NCBI RefSeq assembly: GCF_050433385.1
Contig: NZ_JBNPXI010000039.1
Location: 1-27,476 of the forward strand
Length of the DNA: 27,476 nt
Direction: 5' to 3'
DNA from: Brassicibacter mesophilus
GTDB lineage: Bacteria > Bacillota > Clostridia > Tissierellales > Proteiniboraceae
Below the pieces are notes generated by a model. The model did no database searches. It saw only the letters and a list, made by a program, of their open reading frames with translations, and was not told where the DNA came from. The position numbers and the translations under genes were made by a program. This document shows, piece after piece, positions 5,071 through 11,911 of the stretch (its first letter is position 1; the number at the start of each line of letters is the position of its first letter).

Positions 5071-6545
5071 AAAAAACTGTTGCATTTAAACTATTTATCG
5101 GTTCCATTTTATTTGCATTAACCATAATTATGATAGTATGGGTATTAAATACAAGATATCTAGGCGAATATTATTTAGATAGAAAGAAAGAAGCTATTGT
5201 AGAGAGTGCGAGGCAAATCCAAACTGAGTATACAGGAGACATTGATTCTATATTCAATAAACTTGAAAAGATAGAAAATGAAATAAATGGAGGCATAACA
5301 ATAATATCTGAAGGCAGAGATATAAAGTATGCTACATATAACGATAGACAGGGATTTGGAATGGGAAAGGGGATGATGAGAGGAGCATCAGGACTCCAGC
5401 AGATATCTAGAAATGATATCCAAAGAGTATTAAATGGCGAAATAGTTTTTAACATATATAAACATCCTAGACTTGATACAAGAGTATTGATGCTTTTAGC
5501 TCCTGTTGCTGATAGTGATATATTAGTTATTGAATCTTCTGCAGCATCCATTGAAGAAAGTGTAAACATAGCCAAAGATTTTTATGTGTATATTGGGATG
5601 ATATCTCTCATAATAGCAGCAATTATAGCATTATTAGGAAGTAGGGTTATTTCAAAACCAATAGTTGAGCTAAATAAAGTAGCTCAGATGATGTCTAGGC
5701 TAGATTTTAGCAGTAAATATAATATCAAAAGCAATGATGAAATAGGCGAACTAGGTAAAAGCATTAATTTTCTATCTGAGAAGCTTGATAAGACTATAAC
5801 AGAGCTAAATCAAGCCAATGAAAAGCTAGTGAGAGACATAGAAAAAGAAAGAAGTCTTGAAAAAATGAGAAAAGAATTTGTGTCTAACGTAAGCCATGAA
5901 TTGAAAACCCCTATTTCATTAATACAAGGATATGCAGAAGGGCTTAAGGATAACATAGCCGGAGATGAATCTTCTCGAAATTTTTATTGCGAAGTAATAA
6001 TGGATGAGTCTCAAAAAATGGAAAAACTAGTTAAGGATCTTTTGCAGCTATCTCAGTTAGAATCAGGAAAATATTCTATAGAGAAGACAACTTTCAATAT
6101 ATGTAAAGTAGTTGAAAGAGTTATAGAGAAGTATCAACCTATAATTCGTAAGAAAAACATAAAAATAATATTGAACAAAGAACAGGAAGAGATATTAGTA
6201 AGTGCTGATAAAACAAGAATTGACCAGGTACTTGTAAATTTTATTAATAATGGGATTAATCATGTGTCTAATCAAGGTATGATTGATATATCAATAAAAT
6301 ATGACAGTGATTTGGCTAGAGTAAGTGTACACAACACAGGCAACAATATTCCAAATGAAGAAATTGATAGAATATGGGAAAGTTTTTATAAAATTGACAA
6401 ATCAAGAGCAAGAAAATATGGTGGTACTGGACTAGGCTTATCTATTGTGGGGCGTATCTTACAGCTACACAATGCAGAATATGGAGTAGCTAACACTGAA
6501 GATGGTGTAGAGTTTTGGTTTAAATTACAAACTGTACTCAATTGA
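5067..6545 (+). CDS. Sensor histidine kinase, partner of the 4390 regulator
   Basis: 492 residues. Two membrane segments (about 8-27 and 172-193) enclose an extracytoplasmic sensor of about 140 residues. HAMP (about 194-246) follows, then HisKA with H277 in FVSNVSHELKTPIS. The ATPase domain has an N box (DQVLVNFINNGINH), a G1-like box reading HNTGNNIP where most kinases have DxGxGI, an F box (WESFYKIDKSR) and G2 (GGTGLGLSI). The missing Asp in the G1 position is unusual and could weaken ATP binding, although N and G2 boxes look intact. The sensor has the Gly/Met stretch GFGMGKGMMRGASG (about 96-109), a composition shared with the tail of the divergent secreted protein. Ligand unknown; a metal is possible. 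Confidence 0.93.
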   Translation: MKKTVAFKLFIGSILFALTIIMIVWVLNTRYLGEYYLDRKKEAIVESARQIQTEYTGDIDSIFNKLEKIENEINGGITIISEGRDIKYATYNDRQGFGMGKGMMRGASGLQQISRNDIQRVLNGEIVFNIYKHPRLDTRVLMLLAPVADSDILVIESSAASIEESVNIAKDFYVYIGMISLIIAAIIALLGSRVISKPIVELNKVAQMMSRLDFSSKYNIKSNDEIGELGKSINFLSEKLDKTITELNQANEKLVRDIEKERSLEKMRKEFVSNVSHELKTPISLIQGYAEGLKDNIAGDESSRNFYCEVIMDESQKMEKLVKDLLQLSQLESGKYSIEKTTFNICKVVERVIEKYQPIIRKKNIKIILNKEQEEILVSADKTRIDQVLVNFINNGINHVSNQGMIDISIKYDSDLARVSVHNTGNNIPNEEIDRIWESFYKIDKSRARKYGGTGLGLSIVGRILQLHNAEYGVANTEDGVEFWFKLQTVLN

Positions 6546-6595
6546 GAATGATATCCGATAACAAGAAAAACCTCATATCATTGAAAAATACAGGG

Positions 6596-6624
6596 TTACA
6601 TTTATATTGTCATTGTAGTATAAT
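6596..6624 (+). promoter_or_regulatory. Promoter of the CDF transporter gene
   Basis: TTACAT (6596-6601) and TATAAT (6619-6624) with a 17-base spacer. An 8-bp inverted repeat AATGATAT/ATATCATT (about 6547-6554 and 6575-6582) lies upstream and may be a weak terminator of the kinase gene. Confidence 0.5.
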
Positions 6625-6663
6625 GATAATATAGATATTTCAATTGAAAATGAGGTGTTCTAT

Positions 6664-7608
6664 TTGTCTAGTAAATATGTAATTGACGAAAACGAAAGAT
6701 ATAGGATAGCAAACCGGATAACTTGGGTCACAATCATAATAAATGTAGCTCTTGCTATAGCGAAAATAGGAATAGGAATAATAGCCAGCTCAACTGCAAT
6801 GATGGCTGATGGGATTCATACAGTCTCAGATGTTGGGAGCTCTATTGGTATAATAGCAGGATTCTTCATATCCAAAAAGCCCGAAGATTCGAAGCATCAA
6901 TATGGACATGAGAAGGCAGAATCTATAGCAGGATTTGTTTTATCACTTCTTCTCATTTCTGTCGGGTTTAAGATAGGCTTTTCTGCAATACAGATGATGA
7001 TCTCGGAGAACACAAAGGTTCCTGGCTCATTAGCTGCATGGGCTGCTTTAATATCAATACTTGTTAAAGAATTACAGTTCAGATTAGCGCTTAATGCAGG
7101 CAAAAAAATAAACAGTAGTGCTTTATTAGCAGACGCATGGCATCATAGATCAGATGCGTTATCATCTATAGCTGCACTAATTGGTATACTAGGTGCTAGA
7201 ATGGGATATAGCATACTTGATCCTTTAGCTGGATTAGCAGTATCTATTATAGTAATCAAGGTAGGGATAGAACTGTTTCTACAGGGATACAACGAGCTTA
7301 TGGATTCTTCTCTAGATGAAGATGTGCTTATATTCTTAGCTGATAAAATATCTAATGATACAGGAATAAAAAATATAAATGACTTAAAAGCTAGAAAGCA
7401 CGGTTCAAAGGTTTTTGTTGACATAGAAATATGTGTAGAGCCTGATATATCCGTATATGAAGGGCATGAGTTTGCTGAAGAAGTTGAAAAAATAGTTTAT
7501 AGCAACTTAGATAACGTAAAAAATGTATTAGTACACGTAAACCCCTGTGAAAACATTGATCATATAGAGTGCAAAGAATGTAAAAATAGCTGTTTTATAG
7601 TTAAGTAG
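6664..7608 (+). CDS. Cation diffusion facilitator (CDF) metal exporter
   Basis: 314 residues from TTG 6664, 6 bases after AGGTG; GTG 6655 is in frame but overlaps the ribosome site. Six membrane helices precede a cytosolic CTD. The zinc/manganese site motifs are present: DGIHTVSD in TM2 and HHRSD in TM5, each with the two-polar-residue spacing of the family. DPLAG follows before TM6. The CTD (about 205-300) has HGSKVFVDIEICVEPD and VNP, then a Cys-rich tail (IECKECKNSC) that may bind metal. It exports a divalent metal by proton antiport; Mn, Fe, Zn and Co cannot be told apart from sequence. Single gene with its own terminator. Confidence 0.93.
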   Translation: MSSKYVIDENERYRIANRITWVTIIINVALAIAKIGIGIIASSTAMMADGIHTVSDVGSSIGIIAGFFISKKPEDSKHQYGHEKAESIAGFVLSLLLISVGFKIGFSAIQMMISENTKVPGSLAAWAALISILVKELQFRLALNAGKKINSSALLADAWHHRSDALSSIAALIGILGARMGYSILDPLAGLAVSIIVIKVGIELFLQGYNELMDSSLDEDVLIFLADKISNDTGIKNINDLKARKHGSKVFVDIEICVEPDISVYEGHEFAEEVEKIVYSNLDNVKNVLVHVNPCENIDHIECKECKNSCFIVK

Positions 7609-7645
7609 AAAAGATAATCCCAAAACATTAAATAGACGTGTCAAG

Positions 7646-7689
7646 AAACCCTATGTTTAAGCTATCATGACAAACATAGGGTTTTTCTA
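7646..7689 (+). terminator. Rho-independent terminator after the CDF gene
   Basis: A 13-bp perfect stem AAACCCTATGTTT/AAACATAGGGTTT (7646-7658, 7672-7684) continues into TTTCT. The loop is 13 bases. Confidence 0.85.
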
Positions 7690-7714
7690 TTTACTAATTA
7701 CAATTTTTTATGAC

Positions 7715-7743
7715 TTGAAAAAAATACCCCTATATGGTATGAT
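7715..7743 (+). promoter_or_regulatory. Promoter with CsoR/CstR-type operator, ccdA operon
   Basis: TTGAAA (7715-7720) and TATGAT (7738-7743), 17 apart, with ATACCCCTATATGGTAT (7724-7740) in the spacer. One base departs from the ATACCC-N5-GGGTAT symmetry. The architecture matches the promoters at 1441 and 9788. Confidence 0.7.
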
Positions 7744-7779
7744 TTGCATAAGCAATACAAGCAAAAAGGAGAGAATTTT

Positions 7780-8466
7780 ATGTTAGATGTATCGATTCCA
7801 GCAGCCTTTGCTGCAGGACTATTATCGTTTTTTTCACCATGTGTACTTCCTTTAATACCCGCTTATATAACATATATTACTGGAACCACCTTTGAAGAAG
7901 AGCTTGATAACAAAAAAATATTCGCGCTTGTTAGAACGTTAGGATTCGTTATAGGTTTTACAATAATATTTATGATAATGGGAGTATCGGCCAGTTTTTT
8001 GGGAAAAATATTTAAACTATATAAAAGTGAATTTACAAAACTTAGTGGTATTCTTATAGTTGGTTTAGGACTTAATATGATGGGTATATTAAAACTAAAC
8101 TTTTTATCAAAAGGGATAAAAGTGAAGATGCCTAAAATAACGGGATGGTTTAGTTCTATCCTAGTTGGGATGGCTTTTGCGGCTGGATGGACCCCATGTG
8201 TTGGAGCAGTATTAGGGGCTATTTTAATATATGCTGGCACCACTGCTACAGTATCAAAAGGAGTTTATTTGCTTTTGTCATATTCTTTAGGATTAGCTAT
8301 TCCATTTATATTGACTTCATTATTAATAAATAAGTTCAGCAGGATGCTAACTAAGTCTGAAAAGGTTATACCTTATATAATGAAGATAAGTGGAGCAGTT
8401 GTAGTTATTCTTGGCTTGCTAATATTTTTTAACAAGATTTATGTAATAACAAACTTATTTTTATAG
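7780..8466 (+). CDS. ccdA: CcdA/DsbD-family membrane thiol-disulfide transporter
   Basis: 228 residues from ATG 7780, behind AAAGGAGAG; an in-frame ATG at 7744 overlaps the promoter. Six hydrophobic helices carry the two redox cysteines of the family: C21 in FFSPCVLPLIPAY and C140 in AGWTPCVGA. CcdA takes electrons from cytosolic thioredoxin and passes them to an extracytoplasmic thioredoxin-like protein. That partner is encoded 9 bases downstream (8476). It is the first gene of a three-gene operon under a CsoR/CstR-type box. Confidence 0.95.
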   Translation: MLDVSIPAAFAAGLLSFFSPCVLPLIPAYITYITGTTFEEELDNKKIFALVRTLGFVIGFTIIFMIMGVSASFLGKIFKLYKSEFTKLSGILIVGLGLNMMGILKLNFLSKGIKVKMPKITGWFSSILVGMAFAAGWTPCVGAVLGAILIYAGTTATVSKGVYLLLSYSLGLAIPFILTSLLINKFSRMLTKSEKVIPYIMKISGAVVVILGLLIFFNKIYVITNLFL

Positions 8467-8475
8467 GAGGGTAAA

Positions 8476-9075
8476 ATGAATAAGCGAAATTTAATACTGA
8501 TTGTTATAGCAGTTTTTGTCATAGGTGCTGCGGCATACTTTGGATTCAATATGAATAACAAAGACACGTCAGAAAAAGACAATATTTCAAATGTTGATGA
8601 AAATAAAGAAGATAGTAGTAACGAACAGGAGGAAACTTCACAGCATATAATTGATATTGGAGAAGAAGCGCCAGACTTCACACTGGAGGATTTAGACGGG
8701 AATAAAGTATCTCTAAAGGATTATAGAGGAAAGATTGTTTTACTTAACTTTTGGGCTACATGGTGTCCTCCATGTAGAGAAGAGATGCCTGACTTAGATA
8801 AGATATATCTAGAGCAAAAAGATGAAGACTTTGTAATACTTGCAGTAAATGGTGGGGAAGCTAAAGAAGATGTAAAAGAGTTTATTGATGATAAAGGATA
8901 TAGTTTTCCAGTTTTATTAGATACAGCAAAGTTAGATGTTAACTTTACTTACAATGTTGCCTTTATACCTACTTCATTTATGATTGATAAAGAAGGAAAA
9001 ATCAGAGCAATAAAATCAGGCCCTATGTCCTATGCAGAAATTAGCCAAATGCTTGAAAATGTAAAAGGGATGTAA
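8476..9075 (+). CDS. Membrane-anchored TlpA/ResA-like thioredoxin
   Basis: 199 residues, with ATG behind AGGAGGG. One N-terminal membrane anchor (about 5-24) has no lipobox Cys. An acidic linker (27-60, rich in Asp/Glu/Asn/Ser) leads to an AhpC-TSA/Redoxin-type thioredoxin domain (GEEAPDFTLEDLDG). The active site is W96-C97-P-P-C100 and the cis-Pro region is FIPTSFMID. It is an extracytoplasmic disulfide reductase that receives electrons from CcdA (7780). Known relatives reduce apocytochrome c or spore-coat disulfides; no cytochrome genes are seen here, so the substrate is open. Confidence 0.93.
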   Translation: MNKRNLILIVIAVFVIGAAAYFGFNMNNKDTSEKDNISNVDENKEDSSNEQEETSQHIIDIGEEAPDFTLEDLDGNKVSLKDYRGKIVLLNFWATWCPPCREEMPDLDKIYLEQKDEDFVILAVNGGEAKEDVKEFIDDKGYSFPVLLDTAKLDVNFTYNVAFIPTSFMIDKEGKIRAIKSGPMSYAEISQMLENVKGM

Positions 9076-9078
9076 GGT

Positions 9079-9705
9079 ATGAATCCCTATATTTTTACTT
9101 ATAAGTCATTTGCAGTTACTTGGTTTGTAGCTTTAGCAGTCATTGCCATAGTTGTAAGTAATATTGCAGTGAAATGCGCTGCTACAAAAAAAGGCATGAA
9201 CAAATCAAAGATAGATGACATCTTTTTCATTCTTTTAATAACTGGATTTGTAGGTGCTAGGCTGTTTTATGTTCTATTTAATTATAACTTATTTAAGGAT
9301 GACTTGCTTTCAATAATAAAGCTGTCCCATATGAATTTATATTTATATGGAGGGATATTAGTAGGATTAGGTGTATTATATATTCTTTCAAAAAAGAATG
9401 ATATATCATTCTACAATATGTTTAAAGTGTATGTACTACCGCTTTATTTCTCTATAGCAATAGGTATATGGTCATTATTTTTTGATGGATTTTTAATAGG
9501 AAAAGAGTATAATGGTGTTTTTTCCATTAATTACCTGGGAACTCAAAGGCACCCTACAGTAGTATATATATCACTTTTATTTTTACTTGGCGCCATTATT
9601 GAATCTATAAACTTTAAGGAGTCTTTTTCAAAAAAAGTGACGTATGCTACTTTTATCATCGTAATATTAGGATATTACGTTATAAGACACTTTTATGCAT
9701 ACTAA
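9079..9705 (+). CDS. Lgt-like polytopic membrane protein, third gene of the ccdA operon
   Basis: 208 residues with about 6-7 membrane helices, starting 3 bases after the thioredoxin stop. It keeps several hallmarks of prolipoprotein diacylglyceryl transferase: VGARLFYVLFN, a Tyr-Gly-Gly segment (YLYGGILVGLG), a Gly-Lys-Glu-Tyr-Asn-Gly loop and QRHPTVVY. But where Lgt has GRxGNFxNGE, this reads GIWSLFFDGFLIGKEYNG. The catalytic Arg and Asn are missing. It is shorter than a typical Lgt (about 250-280). It is probably not a lipoprotein-modifying enzyme, and its position points to a role with CcdA and the thioredoxin. The family assignment is by motif only. Confidence 0.65.
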   Translation: MNPYIFTYKSFAVTWFVALAVIAIVVSNIAVKCAATKKGMNKSKIDDIFFILLITGFVGARLFYVLFNYNLFKDDLLSIIKLSHMNLYLYGGILVGLGVLYILSKKNDISFYNMFKVYVLPLYFSIAIGIWSLFFDGFLIGKEYNGVFSINYLGTQRHPTVVYISLLFLLGAIIESINFKESFSKKVTYATFIIVILGYYVIRHFYAY

Positions 9706-9787
9706 CAATTAAATTACTGTTAGCTAAATATTTACCGAGAATAAATAAGACCTATTGATCTAATGCTAAATATATGATAAAAAATGT

Positions 9788-9816
9788 TTGCAATATACCC
9801 CGTATGGGTATATAAT
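9788..9816 (+). promoter_or_regulatory. Promoter with CsoR/CstR-type operator, HesB-like selenoprotein gene
   Basis: TTGCAA (9788-9793) and TATAAT (9811-9816), 17 apart, enclose ATACCCCGTATGGGTAT (9795-9811), a perfect ATACCC-N5-GGGTAT repeat. The preceding 80 bases (9706-9787) hold no visible terminator, so some read-through from the ccdA operon is possible. Confidence 0.75.
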
Positions 9817-9846
9817 TATTAATAGAAAATACAAGGAGGAATTAGA

Positions 9847-10146
9847 ATGAATATAACAGTTACTGATAAAGCTCAAGAAGAATTAAGAAAAATAATTGAT
9901 AAGAAAAATTCCGATAATAAAGACGTAAGGGTATATATAGCAGGCGTTGGCTGAGGTGGCCCATCATTTGGTTTAGCTCTGGATGAGCAAAAAGAAAATG
10001 ATGAAGTTGCTAATGTAGGTGGCTTAAATTTCTTGGTTGAAAAAGATTTAATAAATTCTTATGGAGAATTTAGTATAGATTATGTAAATGATTGGTTAAG
10101 AAAAGGATTCCATATTACGCCAAACAAAGGTGGATCATCCTGTTAA
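9847..10146 (+). CDS. HesB/IscA-like selenoprotein (UGA at 9952-9954 = Sec36)
   Basis: From ATG 9847, behind AAGGAGGA, the frame runs 100 codons to TAA with a single in-frame TGA at codon 36. As Sec it gives 99 residues: helix MNITVTDKAQEELRKI, then VRVYIAGVG-U-GGPSFGLALDE, the HesB/IscA core in which the family has Cys, and a C-terminal GGSSC. HesB-like proteins with Sec in this position are an established bacterial selenoprotein family; their chemistry is unknown. Related A-type scaffolds carry Fe-S clusters on three Cys. Only U36 and C99 are available here, so classic cluster binding is unlikely. A SECIS-like hairpin follows (9976-9988). The promoter shares the box of the ccdA operon. Confidence 0.9.
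9972..9992 (+). promoter_or_regulatory. Candidate bacterial SECIS element, HesB-like gene
   Basis: The hairpin GCTC-TGGAT-GAGC (9976-9988) can be extended by TTT/AAA across one A-A mismatch. The loop contains GG and begins 25 bases after the TGA, within the range expected for bacterial SECIS. Confidence 0.65.
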
Positions 10147-10164
10147 TAAATTATTTGATAAATC

Positions 10165-10200
10165 AAAAAGAGTAGAGGTTAATCCTTCTACTCTTTTTTT
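10165..10200 (+). terminator. Rho-independent terminator
   Basis: Stem AAAAAGAGTAGA/TCTACTCTTTTT (10165-10176, 10187-10198) with T-run to 10200, just after the HesB-like gene. Confidence 0.9.
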
Positions 10201-10235
10201 ATACATACATGTAAAAAAATACCATGATTAAAGTT

Positions 10236-10264
10236 TTGATACATGGATATATACTTATTAGTAT
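10236..10264 (+). promoter_or_regulatory. Promoter of the 5-formyl-THF cyclo-ligase gene
   Basis: TTGATA and TAGTAT, about 17 apart, form a plausible promoter shortly before the ribosome site GGGAGGG. An inverted repeat CCATG...CATGG (about 10222-10246) overlaps its -35. Confidence 0.4.
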
Positions 10265-10281
10265 CGTTCGGGAGGGAAGAG

Positions 10282-10860
10282 ATGAAAGAGCTAGAGAAAA
10301 TACAAATAAGGGAAAGTATTCTTGATATAAGAGACAATATGAGCGAATCAGAAGTTGATGAACTAAGTGAAAAGATAATCTCTACGTTAGTAAAGCTTCC
10401 TATATTTAAGAAAAGCTCAAATATAATGCTTTATTTAAGCTTTAACAATGAAGTAGACTCATTTAGATTGATAGATTATTGTAAACAACATAATAAAAAG
10501 GTTATTATACCTTTTTGTATAAAAAATGGAACAAAAATAGTTCCTACTGAAATCAAGGATGTGGAGAAGGATCTTGTAAGAAGCAGCTTTGGCTATATGC
10601 ATCCTAAACGTGACATAGTGAAACCAGTAGATATAGAAAGCATTGATTTAATTATTGTTCCGGGCATATCATTTGATAAAAGATGCTATAGAATTGGATT
10701 TGGTGCTGGGTACTATGATAGATTTCTTGGGAAGTTAAACTTTAAGATTCCTACGGTAGGATTAGCCTATGATTTTCAAATTATAACATCAGTTCCAACG
10801 GAATATTATGATATTCCATTAGATTACGTAGTAACGGAAAAAAGAATAATTATCAGGTAA
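10282..10860 (+). CDS. 5-formyltetrahydrofolate cyclo-ligase
   Basis: 192 residues from ATG 10282, behind GGGAGGG; an in-frame ATG 39 bases upstream has no ribosome site. The ATP-dependent enzyme turns 5-formyl-THF into 5,10-methenyl-THF and so recycles the folate storage form. Family motifs: N-terminal basic helix (IRESILDIRDNM), MLYLSFNNEVDS, KKVIIPFC, FGYMHP, LIIVPGISFDKRCYRIGFGAGYYDRFL (the glycine-rich ATP/folate site) and VGLAYDFQI. The nominal length is typical. The zinc-ribbon gene starts 13 bases downstream and is probably co-transcribed. Confidence 0.95.
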   Translation: MKELEKIQIRESILDIRDNMSESEVDELSEKIISTLVKLPIFKKSSNIMLYLSFNNEVDSFRLIDYCKQHNKKVIIPFCIKNGTKIVPTEIKDVEKDLVRSSFGYMHPKRDIVKPVDIESIDLIIVPGISFDKRCYRIGFGAGYYDRFLGKLNFKIPTVGLAYDFQIITSVPTEYYDIPLDYVVTEKRIIIR

Positions 10861-10873
10861 AGGGGATAATTGA

Positions 10874-11011
10874 ATGGAAAATGTAAATGAAAGTAAAAAA
10901 ACTGAAAATAAACTTGCAAAGAATATATGTGTAGAGTGTGGAAGTGTAATGAAACCAGAAGGCGGATGCTTTATTTGTATGAATTGCGGTTATAGTCCGT
11001 GTCATATTTAA
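10874..11011 (+). CDS. 45-residue zinc-ribbon protein
   Basis: A short ORF with ATG 6 bases after AAAGGGG. After a hydrophilic helix (MENVNESKKTENKLAKN) come CVEC, GGCFIC, CGYSPC: cysteines at 19, 22, 32, 35, 38 and 43. The pattern C-x2-C-G-x9-C-x2-C-x2-C-G-Y-S-x-C resembles the C-terminal zinc ribbon of B12-dependent ribonucleotide reductases, here as a free protein. It follows the cyclo-ligase closely. Six cysteines in 45 codons, a ribosome site and a following terminator support expression; the function is unknown. Confidence 0.75.
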   Translation: MENVNESKKTENKLAKNICVECGSVMKPEGGCFICMNCGYSPCHI

Positions 11012-11024
11012 GAAGCACAGAATA

Positions 11025-11060
11025 AAACCGTAGAATGAGAAAACATCTACGGTTTACTTT
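11025..11060. terminator. Bidirectional terminator
   Basis: A 10-bp stem AAACCGTAGA/TCTACGGTTT (11025-11034, 11046-11055) lies between the zinc-ribbon gene and the convergent gene ending at 11078. The T-tracts on both sides are short. Confidence 0.6.
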
Positions 11061-11077
11061 GGCTTATAATATTTTTA

Positions 11078-11746
11078 TTATTTTCTATATATCTTGTATT
11101 TAAAACCTTCTATTCCACCTATATTTTCTACATCTACTTGATATTTAAATTCTGGATTAGCTGCATTTACAAAGGCTCCATTCCATGTAGACCTCAAATC
11201 ATACATTATTCTAGGGTCTATACCTACCTTGTTCCAATATATGATATGTAAACATCTAACCTGAGTGTATTCTAAGTAGTTACTGTCAGATTCTATTATA
11301 TTATTTACATTATCACATGGCATGCCATCTAGTATGTAATTGTTAAGAACATCATATATTTCTTTAGGAGAATTAACACTATATTTTGTTCGCGCATCAT
11401 TGCCACATTTAATTCCATTCTGTTCATATACAAGTTTTGCTAACAATATACCATTGTTTTTATATTCTTTGAATAAATCAGCTAATATACCAGCTTGCCT
11501 AGTTTCAGCTGTGCTTATTTTGTTTTGGAGCCAACCATGAATATTATTTGTATCTATTAATCCTTCTAAAGAAACATTAGGTATTCTATCACCATATTTT
11601 TCGATATTATCTTTTTCAAAATCATACACTTTATTTCCAAATTGTTCACTAAACTTCTGGATTATTTCTTCTTCCAGTTTCTCGTGAAGCAGTATTTTAT
11701 TAAATAACCAATAATGTATTGGTGCAAGAGCTTTACTCATATTCAA
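11078..11746 (-). CDS. Uncharacterised cytosolic protein
   Basis: 222 residues, with ATG (11746 or the second ATG two codons later) behind GGGAGG. There is no signal peptide or membrane segment. Visible features: an N-terminal hydrophobic helix with HYWLFNKILLHEKLEEE, a central charged region, C113 in GIKCGNDARTKYSV, C144 and C164, and a conserved-looking C-terminal part with RCLHIIYWNKVGIDPRIMYDLRSTWNGAFV. Two His-Tyr-Trp or Ile-Tyr-Trp patches and scattered Cys/His could bind metal or a cofactor, but I do not recognise the family. Single gene, divergent from the FNR-type regulator. Confidence 0.6.
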   Translation of the reverse strand: MNMSKALAPIHYWLFNKILLHEKLEEEIIQKFSEQFGNKVYDFEKDNIEKYGDRIPNVSLEGLIDTNNIHGWLQNKISTAETRQAGILADLFKEYKNNGILLAKLVYEQNGIKCGNDARTKYSVNSPKEIYDVLNNYILDGMPCDNVNNIIESDSNYLEYTQVRCLHIIYWNKVGIDPRIMYDLRSTWNGAFVNAANPEFKYQVDVENIGGIEGFKYKIYRK

Positions 11747-11911
11747 AAAAACCTCCCTTTAGTTTATAATATAGACATACAGCTATAAACAATGACAGTA
11801 TCTAATTATACTATTATGAATATTTTCAATACTAGGTTGAGTAATAAAGTTATTATTTATTCTAATCTTTAATAATTATTAGAGGGAATAATTGTTCGAA
11901 GGGGAGGAATT

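Noticed and set aside
9952..9954. TGA read as Trp (altered code)
   Set aside because: TGG is used for Trp and TGA ends ordinary genes here; all three in-frame TGAs sit at Cys positions, not Trp positions.
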